Assembly: GCA_030682795.1 (NCBI GenBank) | Contig: JAUXNJ010000038.1 | Location: 1-64,000, forward strand | DNA: 64,000 bases | Direction of reading: 5' to 3' | From: Sphingobacteriaceae bacterium | Lineage (GTDB): Bacteria > Bacteroidota > Bacteroidia > UBA7662 | Shown here: piece by piece, positions 25,844-35,460 of the stretch | How positions within the stretch are numbered: the stretch's first letter is position 1 | How the letters are laid out: each line of letters begins with the position of its first letter | Program-made: the position numbers and the translations under genes | The notes under the pieces: model-generated | Told to the model about the DNA's origin: nothing | Databases searched by the model: none | What the model saw: the letters and a program-made list of their open reading frames with translations, nothing else

Positions 25844-28254
25844 CTTATTTCAATAGCTTCGCTTTGGTAGGCGAATTCGATGAACGGCACGTTGAGGTGC
25901 TGCCAAGGATGCGAGGTATTGGTGAAGAATGGGTCGAAATTGCTTATCGGCGCTATAAACTGCACGTTTTCTTTGCCTGCTGTATAGGCAATGTGCTGGA
26001 TATTTGGTGTGAGGCTCTCTATGCCATGAAAATAGATGCGTATTTTTTGATAGGCCACCTTAAAGTCACCTTGTTGGTGGCTAATGATTAGCGTTCTTTC
26101 TGTTCCTAAATGGGTAATTAAACGCTCACAATAACCTCCGAGAAGCTGGTCATAGCTGGTGCCATCATCTTCATACCAATTTTGAACGCTGGTGGTGTTT
26201 CCGGCGAAAAGGTGTAGATCGAGTGTATCTGAGGCAACCTCATCGATGTGCTGCCCAGGAAGGTGCATAGGAAGTACGGCTCCGGCCTTAACAAATACGG
26301 GCAATACCTCCTGACCGGTTTCAACCATATGTACCTGATTACCCGTGTACAATTGACCATGGTAGAAGTCGTACCAGTTACCTTCTGGTAGGTACACTTT
26401 TTGAATCGGCATCCAGGAATTGACTGCCGCCACGAGTACAGATGGGCCAAAAAGGTATTGATGACCCCAGGCACGATTGTAAATTTCTACATCATGCGGA
26501 TAGGCGAATGCCAAGCTTCGTGCAATAGGCAGTCCGTTTTTGGCACTTTCGTGAAATGCAGTGTAGAGATAAGGCATCAAACGATACCGCAAACGAATGA
26601 AATTGCGACTGATTTCCTCTGCCTCTTCGCCATAGGACCAAGGCTCTGAATCGCGACTGTTGATCATGGTGTGGCCCCGAAAAAGAGGAGAAAATGCACC
26701 AATCTGCATCCAACGCGTAAATAATTTTGGATTTGCCTCTCCAACAAAACCACCGATATCCACCCCAGTAAAACTCAGTCCTGCTAAACCCATACTCAAC
26801 ATCAAACGAACGCCTAACAGCATGTGGTCGTCAGAGGCAGAATTGTCGCCGGTCCAGCTGGCGGCGAACCGCTGACTGCCGCTGAAGCCTGCGCGACTTA
26901 GGATAAACGCCCGTTCGTTGGGTAGTAGTTGCTGCACGCCCTCAGCTGTAGCACGCGCCATTTGCATACCATATACATTGTGAGCCTTGCGATGGGTGGC
27001 ACGATGTCCATCGAATTCAAACTCAAGGAGATCGGGCAGCTTTTTGCCCCAGGTAACGGGCTCATTCATATCATTCCAGAAACCACTTATACCTATATCA
27101 ACCAGTGATTTGAACTGTTCTCCCCACCAAAGGCGTGTTTTTGCAGCTGTGAAATCAGGAAAATGACAGGTGCCAGGCCAAACTTCGCCGCTATAATAGC
27201 TGCCATCTGGGTATTTTACAAATAAATCAGCGGCCTTGGCCGTTTCATAAGCGTGGTAGCCCTGCTCCACCTTCACTCCTGGGTCTATGATCACCACAAC
27301 CCTAAAGTTCATTTCCTTTAAGGCCTGCACAAAGGCAGCTGGATCAGGGAATTCCTTGTTATTCCAGGTGAAAAGTTTGTATTGATCCATGTAATGGATG
27401 TCGAGATAGATGACATCGCAAGGGATTTGTTTTTCACGAAAAGTACGGGCTACGTTGAGTACTTCTTTGTCTGGATAGTAGCTGTAGCGACATTGCTGAT
27501 ACCCCAAACTCCATTTGGGTGGGAGCGAAGGGGTACCCGTTAGCCAGGTATAAGCCATTACTGTTTCGGCCACATCGCCAGCTTTGATTAGGTAATAATC
27601 AAGTGCTCCATCAGGTATTTGAAAATAGCTGAAGCGATCGTTAGAGGCACCAAAGTTGAAAACGCTTCGATAGGTATTGTCTAAAAAAATGCCATATACC
27701 TTGCTTTTTGTGATTCCCATATAAAAGGGAGTACTCATGTACAAAGGATCCTCCTCCTCTCCATAGGCAAAAGCGTCGGTATTCCAATGTTCATACCATT
27801 TACCACGGCGGTCAAGATGGCCCGTTTTTTCGCCTAAACCAATGAAACGCTCATCTGCTTGTAGGGCTTTGTAGTTGTACCACTCATGACCAATACGACT
27901 GATACCAAAGGAGGGGTCATCTGCATTCACCAAAGTGCCGTCGAGGTCGTACAGGGTAAAACGAATTGGAGACCGGTTAATGTGCAGGCGAAGTTTGGCA
28001 GTAGTGATTTGCCAGCCTGCTTCGTTTTGAATTATTTCAAAGGAAGTGTTGGTTGGCCGTGCAATTACCGCATATGAAAAATCCTCCCACTCTTGTTGCC
28101 TATCAATGGCTCTAATGCGGATTATGTCGTCGCGGAAGATGCTCAGCTGTATCTTTGTTTCAGTGGTTTCAAATAGTAATATTTGTCCATTTTGTTCAAA
28201 ATAGATGCATTCTCCCAAGGATTGGTTAAAATGATCTTGGCCTTTGTATGTCAT
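25837..28254 (-). CDS. GH31 alpha-glucosidase
   Basis: This 805-aa glycoside hydrolase of family 31 removes glucose from the non-reducing ends of alpha-glucans. The nucleophile Asp is in GFWNDMNEP (about residue 395), and the acid/base Asp is in the SWTGDNSASD region. The N-terminal galactose-mutarotase-like beta-sandwich and C-terminal beta domains are present by length. No signal peptide is visible, so it is likely cytoplasmic. It lies 42 bp downstream of the GH13 gene, so the pair is probably an operon for use of starch or maltodextrin breakdown products. Confidence 0.93.
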   Translation of the reverse strand: MTYKGQDHFNQSLGECIYFEQNGQILLFETTETKIQLSIFRDDIIRIRAIDRQQEWEDFSYAVIARPTNTSFEIIQNEAGWQITTAKLRLHINRSPIRFTLYDLDGTLVNADDPSFGISRIGHEWYNYKALQADERFIGLGEKTGHLDRRGKWYEHWNTDAFAYGEEEDPLYMSTPFYMGITKSKVYGIFLDNTYRSVFNFGASNDRFSYFQIPDGALDYYLIKAGDVAETVMAYTWLTGTPSLPPKWSLGYQQCRYSYYPDKEVLNVARTFREKQIPCDVIYLDIHYMDQYKLFTWNNKEFPDPAAFVQALKEMNFRVVVIIDPGVKVEQGYHAYETAKAADLFVKYPDGSYYSGEVWPGTCHFPDFTAAKTRLWWGEQFKSLVDIGISGFWNDMNEPVTWGKKLPDLLEFEFDGHRATHRKAHNVYGMQMARATAEGVQQLLPNERAFILSRAGFSGSQRFAASWTGDNSASDDHMLLGVRLMLSMGLAGLSFTGVDIGGFVGEANPKLFTRWMQIGAFSPLFRGHTMINSRDSEPWSYGEEAEEISRNFIRLRYRLMPYLYTAFHESAKNGLPIARSLAFAYPHDVEIYNRAWGHQYLFGPSVLVAAVNSWMPIQKVYLPEGNWYDFYHGQLYTGNQVHMVETGQEVLPVFVKAGAVLPMHLPGQHIDEVASDTLDLHLFAGNTTSVQNWYEDDGTSYDQLLGGYCERLITHLGTERTLIISHQQGDFKVAYQKIRIYFHGIESLTPNIQHIAYTAGKENVQFIAPISNFDPFFTNTSHPWQHLNVPFIEFAYQSEAIEISY

Positions 28255-28296
28255 TATATAAAAATAAGGGCAAGCCCCGGAAGCTGCCTAAGTTGT

Positions 28297-29652
28297 TTAG
28301 CTCAGTTGAGCCGCTTTCAAAATATAGTAATTAAAACCAAGAACATTCAGATTTTGATACAGATTCATCCCTCTTCCGCTCAGTAGGTCTAGCATAGTTT
28401 TACCCTGTAGAACTTCAGGTAATTGAAAGTTTACCAAGTCTTTACGAATGTTCACGATAACAAAGATGGCCGCATCTCCACTGCCACGTTGGTAGGCAAT
28501 GATATCGGGATTAGCTGTTTCAAAGAAAGTGATTTCATCTCCCAAAACCGCAGCTTCTTGATTTCTTACCGTCAGTAATTGTTTGTAAGCATCTCGCATA
28601 AAGCCGTTGCTTAACCAGTCTATATTACTTTTTTCAAAGAGATTCATTTTTTGCGGATGCCCCACCTCTTGACCGTTGTACAAAAGTGGAATGCTTGGCA
28701 GATAGGTGGAAGCAACAAAGGCTGCCAGGCTACCTTCTCTGGTTTTGAATAGATTCACGGGCACATCGTCCCAGGAAGTTTCATCATGATTGGTGGTAAA
28801 ACGCAAAATTTTATTGCCAGCGGGTACTTTGGCGGTTTCAGTAGTGGCCAAAGCAGGCAGGCTAACTGCAGATGCTCCCGCAAAAAGTTTTTTCATATGA
28901 TGATATACTTCCCAACCATACGTGAAGTCGAAGCCTATTTCATGAAACTCCGTCCCGGCAGCTTCAGCCAGCATGATAATGGGTTTGATTTTTCGGATGT
29001 TAGCAATGCTATTTTTCCAAAAGTTATTGGGTACCATATAGGCCACATCACACCGATAACCGTCAATGTCGAATTCCTTTACCCAATACTCCATCACCTT
29101 GGCCATTTCGGCGGGTACGGCAGCATTTTCATAGTTTAAATCGGCCACATCCGACCAGTCATCTACAGGGGGTATGATTTCTCCCGCTTCGTTTTTGGTG
29201 TACCAATCGGGGTGCTCCGTGATCCATTTGTTGTCCCAAGCAGTATGATTAGCCACCAAATCGATGAGAATATGCAGTCCTTTTTCGTGGCAAGCATTCA
29301 CCAGTGCTTTAAAATCGGCCTTGGTGCCAAATTCAGGATTCACATCGTAAAAATCCTGCACGGCATAGGGCGATCCAAAAGTGCCTTTGCGGTTTTCAAC
29401 ACCAACGGGGTGGATGGGCATGAGCCACAATGTATTCACGCCAAGCTCCTTGAGCTTATCGAGTTGTGGGATGATGGCTTGGAAGGTGCCTTCCGGTGTA
29501 AAATTGCGGACGTATATTTCGTAAAGGACTACTTTTTCGATTTCTGGGGCGGGAATGCTCACTTTGTCGGGGCTTGAATTTTCTTTGGATGGACCATTAC
29601 AGCTGCATAGCGCGATGATCGCGAGCATGGTCAGCGTATAAAGCTTTTTCAT
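28297..29652 (-). CDS. GH13 alpha-amylase family lipoprotein
   Basis: This 451-aa protein has a lipoprotein signal (ALCSCNG, with Cys at about residue 19) and a GH13 barrel. Region I is seen in LIDLVANHTAWDN. The nucleophile Asp is in DGYRCDVAYM (about residue 202), the acid Glu in MLAEAAG (about 227) and the third Asp in TNHDETSW (about 289). It would cut alpha-1,4-glucans outside the cytoplasm, feeding the MFS symporter and GH31 enzyme. It precedes GH31 in the same operon. Confidence 0.93.
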   Translation of the reverse strand: MKKLYTLTMLAIIALCSCNGPSKENSSPDKVSIPAPEIEKVVLYEIYVRNFTPEGTFQAIIPQLDKLKELGVNTLWLMPIHPVGVENRKGTFGSPYAVQDFYDVNPEFGTKADFKALVNACHEKGLHILIDLVANHTAWDNKWITEHPDWYTKNEAGEIIPPVDDWSDVADLNYENAAVPAEMAKVMEYWVKEFDIDGYRCDVAYMVPNNFWKNSIANIRKIKPIIMLAEAAGTEFHEIGFDFTYGWEVYHHMKKLFAGASAVSLPALATTETAKVPAGNKILRFTTNHDETSWDDVPVNLFKTREGSLAAFVASTYLPSIPLLYNGQEVGHPQKMNLFEKSNIDWLSNGFMRDAYKQLLTVRNQEAAVLGDEITFFETANPDIIAYQRGSGDAAIFVIVNIRKDLVNFQLPEVLQGKTMLDLLSGRGMNLYQNLNVLGFNYYILKAAQLS

Positions 29653-29762
29653 GGAATGAGATTGAAGCGCTAAATCTACATTTCGAAGTTGATTTGCACA
29701 AATAATCTGACAGAGAATTGGATTTTATGGCAAAAACAAGCCGTTTTTGAGTCAAAATTTTT

Positions 29763-30794
29763 TCATAATGCTAACAAATTGCAGCCTCTTACATCGCTGT
29801 GGTCAAATCTTCCCAAAACTTCAAAGGTATTTTCGTTTGATTTTCGACCCAAATCTTGTGTTTGGATAAAGGCGCAGCTATCGATATTGGCTAGATCGAT
29901 GATGTTTAAACCACCAGTCCGACCAGCTTCCAAATACCTGAAAGGGTCGTTGGTGTCGCGCACGAGCACTTTCATCCAGGGGGCTTCTTTGTACAGGCCT
30001 TGTCCCTGAGAATAGGCTTGCGACAGTAATTCCGTCATGCCGTATTCACTGTGAATGCGCGTGACGCCTAATCCCGAACACAACAGGCTATGTAATTCTT
30101 CACGAATCAACTCCTTGCGTCGGCCTTTCATTCCGCCTGTTTCCATTACCACATCTTCTGCTGCTAATTTCAGCATGCGTTTTTCAGCCAAATCTAAAAG
30201 AGCGAAGCTTACACCAAGAAGTAATACCTTTTTGCCGGCATGCTTGGCCTGCTGATATTTTTGGCAGAGGGCTTCGTGATTGTGGAGAAAAAAGCCACTT
30301 TCAGAGTGACCCGACCGGCGAATGAGCAAATCTACCATGTGAATGAGGCTGGAGCCTTCGCGTTCCAAGTAGGCGGGGAGCAGCGCTAGAATCACCCAAT
30401 TACTAGTTTCACCATAAGCCCTTTCAAAAAGTTGCACGCAAACTTGTTCATATAATTGGCTATGGTGCACAAAATGCCGACTTTTTTCCATGCCGGTGGT
30501 GCCGCTGCTGCTAAAAACCAGGCTGGCTTCAAAGTCATGACTTTTCACCGCGTGGCTTTTAAAAAAGGAGATGGGCAAGTGAGGGATGTCCTCAAGGCGT
30601 TCTATCTTGCCGGCATCTCGCCTCAAAGCCTGCAAGTAAGCCTTGTAAACAGCATTGGTTTCTGCCTGAAAATGAAATAATTGTATGGCAAATGCTTCAT
30701 CAAATCCAGACTCGTTTGTACAGATATGTGCAAAGCGCTTATGGAACTGTTGCGACTGTAACGTAGCTTGGGTGGTGGATAAAGGGTTAGGCAT
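29763..30794 (-). CDS. LuxE-like acyl-protein synthetase
   Basis: This 343-aa protein resembles LuxE, which activates fatty acids with ATP and moves them to a protein cysteine. The ANL-type phosphate loop is seen as FSSSGTTGMEKSRH, and HSEYGMTELLSQAY matches a core motif of the superfamily. No luxC, luxD or luciferase genes are nearby, so a light-related role is unlikely. Bacteroidota often carry such orphans annotated as acyl transferases. A TAATTTTG promoter element lies 5 nt before the ATG. It is divergent from the lipoprotein gene at 30876. Confidence 0.8.
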   Translation of the reverse strand: MPNPLSTTQATLQSQQFHKRFAHICTNESGFDEAFAIQLFHFQAETNAVYKAYLQALRRDAGKIERLEDIPHLPISFFKSHAVKSHDFEASLVFSSSGTTGMEKSRHFVHHSQLYEQVCVQLFERAYGETSNWVILALLPAYLEREGSSLIHMVDLLIRRSGHSESGFFLHNHEALCQKYQQAKHAGKKVLLLGVSFALLDLAEKRMLKLAAEDVVMETGGMKGRRKELIREELHSLLCSGLGVTRIHSEYGMTELLSQAYSQGQGLYKEAPWMKVLVRDTNDPFRYLEAGRTGGLNIIDLANIDSCAFIQTQDLGRKSNENTFEVLGRFDHSDVRGCNLLAL

Positions 30795-30799
30795 TTTGG

Positions 30800-30807
30800 C
30801 AAAATTA
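30800..30807 (-). promoter_or_regulatory. Promoter -7 element of the LuxE-like gene, near-leaderless
   Basis: The minus strand reads TAATTTTG, an exact TAnnTTTG match, ending 5 nt before the ATG at 30794. Confidence 0.5.
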
Positions 30808-30862
30808 CGAGCTTGGGGACCATGCGCACAACTTTAGATGCAGAAATACGTTGATTCTTCGG

Positions 30863-30870
30863 TATTTTTG
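30863..30870 (+). promoter_or_regulatory. Promoter -7 element of 30876 gene, near-leaderless
   Basis: TATTTTTG is an exact TAnnTTTG match ending 5 nt before the ATG at 30876. The divergent LuxE-like gene has its own promoter element about 55 bp away. Confidence 0.5.
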
Positions 30871-30875
30871 TACTT

Positions 30876-31337
30876 ATGCGCAGCATCATGCTTCTGTTAA
30901 TGGTTTGCTTGATTGGTTTAACGGCCTGTCAGCCCATTCGTTTTTTCGACGAAACGCCCTTAATTGAGTTTGTAGGCGTAGAACCCGGATTGGTACGTGA
31001 AGGGGTTGATTCGCTGGTTCTAATCTTTAGTTTTAAAGATGGGGATGGAGATTTGGGGTTAGAACAAGGGGATACCACTAACGATATTACTGTTGTAGAC
31101 CGCCGTAATGGAGAACCGAATTTCGGAGACATCGAGTACCCATACCGTTTGCCTTTCATTACCCCGCCCGGTCAAAGCAAGCAAATTTCAGGTGAAGTGC
31201 GCTTAACCATCCAAAATACTTTCCGCAGGCCAGGTTTGGTGCAGGATACTGCCTATTATCACATCCAAATAAGAGATCGAAAGAACAGATTCAGCAATAA
31301 GATTGTAAGCACTCCCGTTGTCATCATTGCCCCTTAA
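30876..31337 (+). CDS. Conserved bacteroidete lipoprotein
   Basis: This 153-aa protein has a lipoprotein signal peptide ending GLTACQ (Cys at about residue 18). The mature part contains LIFSFKDGDGDLG, an Asp/Gly-rich turn that could bind calcium, and then a beta-sandwich-like pattern. Its family is widespread in Bacteroidota but has no known function. It is 9 bp upstream of porQ on the same strand, so co-transcription and a link to outer membrane secretion are possible. Confidence 0.75.
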   Translation: MRSIMLLLMVCLIGLTACQPIRFFDETPLIEFVGVEPGLVREGVDSLVLIFSFKDGDGDLGLEQGDTTNDITVVDRRNGEPNFGDIEYPYRLPFITPPGQSKQISGEVRLTIQNTFRRPGLVQDTAYYHIQIRDRKNRFSNKIVSTPVVIIAP

Positions 31338-31346
31338 AATTTAGTT

Positions 31347-32405
31347 TTGAATATAAATAAACGCATTCTACTCAGTTTTTGGCTAGTAATCTTGCTGGCG
31401 CAATCAGCTTTGGCACAAATTGGTGGACTGAGTACGTATAATTTCTTGAAATTAACTCCTTCAGCACGGGTAACAGCTTTGGGAGGCTCGGCCCTGGCTA
31501 CGCACGACAATGATGTGAATTTGGCGTATTTTAATCCTGCCATGCTGAACCAAGAAATGCACCAGCGCATCGGCATGAGCATTGTGAATTATGTGGCTGA
31601 CATTAATTATGGCAATGTAAGTTTCGCGCATCACCACAGCGACCGCGTGGGGACTTTTGGCGGGGCAGTTTCTTACATCAATTACGGAAAATTTGATCAA
31701 ACCGACCCTGCTGGCAATGTAACTGGTACCTTTAATGCCAATGAATTGGCCTTGCAACTTGGCTGGGGCAAAGAAATTAACCCCAGAATGCGCACAGGGG
31801 CTAATTTGAAATACATTGGCTCTTTTCTTGAATCTTACAGCTCACATGGGGTAGCCGTGGATATGTCGGCCATGTACGTAGATACCGCAAATCGCATTAC
31901 TGCAGCGTTCATGGTGCGTAATTTTGGAACGCAACTTACTACTTACGAACGGGAGGGGCTGCGGTCAGCCTTGCCCTTGGATGTACAGTTGGCGTTTACG
32001 AATCGATTAAAATATGTGCCTTTTCGTTGGGGACTGGTTTTCCACAATTTGCACAACTGGCGCTTGCGCTATAATGACCCTTCGGATGTATACTACCGAC
32101 AACGTGTGCTTTTGAATGATGGTGAGCAGCAAGTAGAGCAGGGGAATCCCTATGTAGATGAGTTCTTTCGCCACATGATTCTGAATGGCGAGTTGTTGTT
32201 GTCTAAAAATTTCCACTTGCGCTTTGGTTATAACCACCAAAGACGCCGTGAATTGTTGATTCCTACAAGATTCGGGGCCAGTGGCTTTTCCTGGGGATTT
32301 GGCATTCAGGTGAAGCGTTTTAGGTTTGATTATGGCAGTGGTGCCCTTACTTTGGCAGGCACATCCAACAACTTTAGCATCACCACCAATTTGGGTGATT
32401 GGTAA
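31347..32405 (+). CDS. porQ: T9SS-associated outer membrane protein PorQ
   Basis: This 352-aa protein has a signal peptide (LLSFWLVILLAQSALAQ) followed by the PorQ/PorV plug motif LTPSARVTALGGSALA and NLAYFNPAML, then a FadL-like beta-barrel. PorQ works with PorU, PorV and PorZ in the attachment of T9SS cargo to the cell surface. The only upstream start in frame is a TTG at 31347, since the next ATG is too late to keep the signal peptide. A TAnnTTTG match overlaps that TTG, so the start may need checking. It follows a lipoprotein gene by 9 bp. Confidence 0.85.
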   Translation: MNINKRILLSFWLVILLAQSALAQIGGLSTYNFLKLTPSARVTALGGSALATHDNDVNLAYFNPAMLNQEMHQRIGMSIVNYVADINYGNVSFAHHHSDRVGTFGGAVSYINYGKFDQTDPAGNVTGTFNANELALQLGWGKEINPRMRTGANLKYIGSFLESYSSHGVAVDMSAMYVDTANRITAAFMVRNFGTQLTTYEREGLRSALPLDVQLAFTNRLKYVPFRWGLVFHNLHNWRLRYNDPSDVYYRQRVLLNDGEQQVEQGNPYVDEFFRHMILNGELLLSKNFHLRFGYNHQRRRELLIPTRFGASGFSWGFGIQVKRFRFDYGSGALTLAGTSNNFSITTNLGDW

Positions 32406-32436
32406 TAAAAAAGCCCGAAGCAATTGCCCCGGGCTT
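32405..32436 (-). terminator. Terminator of the fad operon
   Basis: AAGCCCG (32411-32417) pairs with CGGGCTT (32430-32436). On the minus strand the stem is followed by six T, so it ends the beta-oxidation operon whose last gene stops at 32458. It also lies just past the porQ stop. Confidence 0.8.
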
Positions 32437-32457
32437 AGCGTAAAACCTTAATTACTA

Positions 32458-34260
32458 TTAAGCAAAAGGATATTGATTAGCATCAAGCAATTTTGCTGCA
32501 ATGCTTCTGCGGATGTTTTTAAGATTTTCGGGTGCCACCTTGGTGAAACGCTTCAATCCCAACAACATCATGCGTTGTTCATCGCCTTCAGCGAAGGCAT
32601 ATATGGCTTCTTTGCCAGCTTTATTGCAAATTTCAGCTGCTTTGTGTAAGAAATTCACAGTCATTTCATAACGCTCCTTACAAGCTTCTTCACCAATTTT
32701 TCCGGCAAGTTTTTCGGTTTTGAGGATTGCCGACTCTAGGGCATATACCTGAATGGTCATGTCGGCGAGACTCATCAATACTTCCTGCTCATCGGCCAAT
32801 TTGGTCTGGAATTTTTGCACTGCAGCTCCGGCAACCATCAAGGTGGCCTTTTTGAGATTGGCTAGCACCTTTTTCTCTTGTGCGAGGTAGCTGGTGTCTT
32901 CTTCTGCCCCAAAATCAGGAATGTCCATCAGCTCTTGCGCTACTTTCATGGCTGGCCCAATGAGGTCGAGTTCGCCTTTCATGGCCTTCCGGAGCAGCAT
33001 ATCTACGGTGAGCATGCGGTTGATTTCGTTGGTTCCTTCGTAAATGCGACTGATGCGCGCATCGCGGTAGGCTGCCTCCATAGGCGCATCGGCAGAATAT
33101 CCCATGCCACCATAAATTTGTACACCTTCATCTGCTACAAAGGCCATGGCTTCTGAGGCGAGTACTTTGATGATGGCACATTCCACAGCATATTCTTCGA
33201 TGCCTTTGAGTTTGGCTTCGGCCTCAGGCTTTCCAGCAGCAAGCAAACGGTTTTGGTTGTCTTCAATGTCCTGACCAGCACGGTACAAAGCAGCATCTGC
33301 TACATAGGCCATGGTGGCCATGTCGGCTATTTTTTGTTGGATGGCTCCGAAAGTACCGATAGTTTTACCGAATTGCTTGCGTTCATTGGCATACTGTACT
33401 GCAAAGCCGATTACCTTGAATGCCGCACCCACTACCGCTGCACCTAGTTTGATGCGACCAGCGTTGAGTACATTTACAGCGATTTTAAAGCCACCATCAC
33501 GCTCTCCGAGCATATTTTCTACTGGTACTTTTACTTTATCGTAGAAAACCTGGCGGGTAGAGGAGGACTTGAGGCCGAGTTTGTGCTCTTCTTCATTCAA
33601 GCTCAAACCAGTTACCTCATCTTTGTGAAACACAAAACCTGTGATGTTTTTATCATCTTCAATGCGTGCAAAAACGATGAACACATCTGCAAAACCGGCG
33701 TTGGAAATCCAGATTTTTTGGCCTGTAATTTCGTAATGCTTTCCATCTGGGGTAAGCACGGCTTTTGTCTTGCCTGAATTGGCATCTGAACCAGCATCTG
33801 GCTCAGTAAGGTTGTAGCAGGCAATCCATTCGCCACTGGCCACTTTAGCCAAATATTTTTCACGAATGGCTTCGCTGCCGTAATACTGTATGGGCAAGGT
33901 GCCGATGCCAGTGTGCGCACCAAAGGCAGTAGCCAGCGAGCCTGTCATGCTGCTGATTTCTTCGCAAATAAGCATGGAGGTATTGAAGCCCATGCCCATA
34001 CCGCCATAATTTTGTGGTACGCTGATGCCGAGCAATCCCATTTCGCCAGCTTTTTTCATCAAGCTTTCTACCAGGGCATAGTCGCCTTTTTCGAAACGAG
34101 GTAGATGTGGGAACACTTCGGTTTTCATGAAGTCCTTGGTGGCCTCAAACATCATGAGTTGTTCTTCGCTAAAATCTTCGCGGATGAAGATATTGGCGGC
34201 GGTGGTTTCCTTTACCAGGAATTCGCCTCCGCGGAGTTGTTTTTTGGTGGTGGTTTCCAT
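32458..34260 (-). CDS. Acyl-CoA dehydrogenase
   Basis: This 600-aa flavoprotein carries out the first step of fatty acid beta-oxidation. The FAD-binding signature CYNLTEPDAGSDANS and the catalytic Glu in IYEGTNEINRM are present. A C-terminal extension of about 180 residues beyond the core makes it longer than typical 380-aa enzymes, as in the very-long-chain and bacteroidete forms. It is the last gene of the MarR-fad operon, 17 bp after the thiolase gene. Confidence 0.94.
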   Translation of the reverse strand: METTTKKQLRGGEFLVKETTAANIFIREDFSEEQLMMFEATKDFMKTEVFPHLPRFEKGDYALVESLMKKAGEMGLLGISVPQNYGGMGMGFNTSMLICEEISSMTGSLATAFGAHTGIGTLPIQYYGSEAIREKYLAKVASGEWIACYNLTEPDAGSDANSGKTKAVLTPDGKHYEITGQKIWISNAGFADVFIVFARIEDDKNITGFVFHKDEVTGLSLNEEEHKLGLKSSSTRQVFYDKVKVPVENMLGERDGGFKIAVNVLNAGRIKLGAAVVGAAFKVIGFAVQYANERKQFGKTIGTFGAIQQKIADMATMAYVADAALYRAGQDIEDNQNRLLAAGKPEAEAKLKGIEEYAVECAIIKVLASEAMAFVADEGVQIYGGMGYSADAPMEAAYRDARISRIYEGTNEINRMLTVDMLLRKAMKGELDLIGPAMKVAQELMDIPDFGAEEDTSYLAQEKKVLANLKKATLMVAGAAVQKFQTKLADEQEVLMSLADMTIQVYALESAILKTEKLAGKIGEEACKERYEMTVNFLHKAAEICNKAGKEAIYAFAEGDEQRMMLLGLKRFTKVAPENLKNIRRSIAAKLLDANQYPFA

Positions 34261-34277
34261 AAGCGTGTCTTTAAATT

Positions 34278-35450
34278 TTATAATAATTCATAAATGCCTG
34301 CTACGCCTTGGCCGCCGCCTACACAAGCGGTTACCATGCCGTATTTTTGATTTCGGCGACGCATTTCGTTGAAGAGCTGCACCGATAGTTTGGCACCGGA
34401 GCAACCAAGGGGGTGGCCTAAGGCAATGGCTCCGCCGTTTACGTTGATGCGACTAGGATCGAGGTCAAGTTCTTTGATCACGGCCAGTGATTGTGCTGCA
34501 AAAGCTTCGTTGAGCTCAATTTGGTCAATGTCGCTTTGCTTCAACCCTGCTTTTTTGAGGGCGAGGGGAATGGCGGCAACCGGACCAATGCCCATATATC
34601 GGGGGTCAACGCCCTGGGTAGCATAGCTGAGCATGCGGGCAATGGGCTTTAAACCGAGCTCATTCACCATTTTTTCGGACATCACCATCACAAAAGATGC
34701 GCCATCGGAGGTCTGAGACGAATTTCCAGCAGTTACCGAGCCACCCGCTGCAAATACAGGCTTGAGCTTGGCCAATGCTTCTAAAGAAGTTTCTTGGCGC
34801 GGTCCTTCGTCGGTGTCTACCACATAGGTGCGACTGCACTTTTTCATTTTTTCATCTACATACACTTCTTCGACGGTAATGGGCACAATTTCATCTTTGA
34901 ATTTGCCAGAGGCAATGGCGGAAAGGGCTTTTTCGTGCGACTTCAACGAAAATTCGTCTTGTGCAGCCCGACTGATGCCATATTTGCCAGCTACTTGTTC
35001 GGCCGTGAGGCCCATGCTGGTATAATAATCGCCGTGCGTACTGGAGATTTTATAGTTCAAGGCCGTTTTCCAGCCCATTACCGGTACCAAACTCATTGAT
35101 TCGGTACCACCTGCGATGATACAATCGGCCATGCCGGCATGAATGCGGGTAGCAGCAATGGCAATGGCTTCTAAACCAGAGCCGCAATAACGATTGATGA
35201 CCATGCCAGGCACATTGATAGGCAAGGAAAGCAGGGAGATGATGCGGCCCATTTGCATGCCTTGTTCGGCTTCGGGTACGGCGTTGCCTACTATGAGGTC
35301 GTCGACGCGGGCGGGGTCGAGACTGGGAATAGAGCCCACCAGGTGTTTGATCACGTCAGCGGCTAAATCATCGGGACGGGTAAATCTGAATCCGCCCTTG
35401 CTGGCTTTGCCAACGGCGGTGCGATAACCGGCTACAATATATGCGTTCAT
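34278..35450 (-). CDS. fadA: Acetyl-CoA acyltransferase (3-ketoacyl-CoA thiolase)
   Basis: This 390-aa thiolase cleaves 3-ketoacyl-CoA to acetyl-CoA and a shortened acyl-CoA. The active-site Cys is in [11 protein letters not shown] (about residue 88). The catalytic His is in [12 protein letters not shown] and the second Cys in [10 protein letters not shown]. Length is normal. It lies 10 bp after the hydroxyacyl-CoA dehydrogenase gene in a tight operon. Confidence 0.95.
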   Translation of the reverse strand: MNAYIVAGYRTAVGKASKGGFRFTRPDDLAADVIKHLVGSIPSLDPARVDDLIVGNAVPEAEQGMQMGRIISLLSLPINVPGMVINRYCGSGLEAIAIAATRIHAGMADCIIAGGTESMSLVPVMGWKTALNYKISSTHGDYYTSMGLTAEQVAGKYGISRAAQDEFSLKSHEKALSAIASGKFKDEIVPITVEEVYVDEKMKKCSRTYVVDTDEGPRQETSLEALAKLKPVFAAGGSVTAGNSSQTSDGASFVMVMSEKMVNELGLKPIARMLSYATQGVDPRYMGIGPVAAIPLALKKAGLKQSDIDQIELNEAFAAQSLAVIKELDLDPSRINVNGGAIALGHPLGCSGAKLSVQLFNEMRRRNQKYGMVTACVGGGQGVAGIYELL

Positions 35451-35460
35451 GTTTTTGCTT

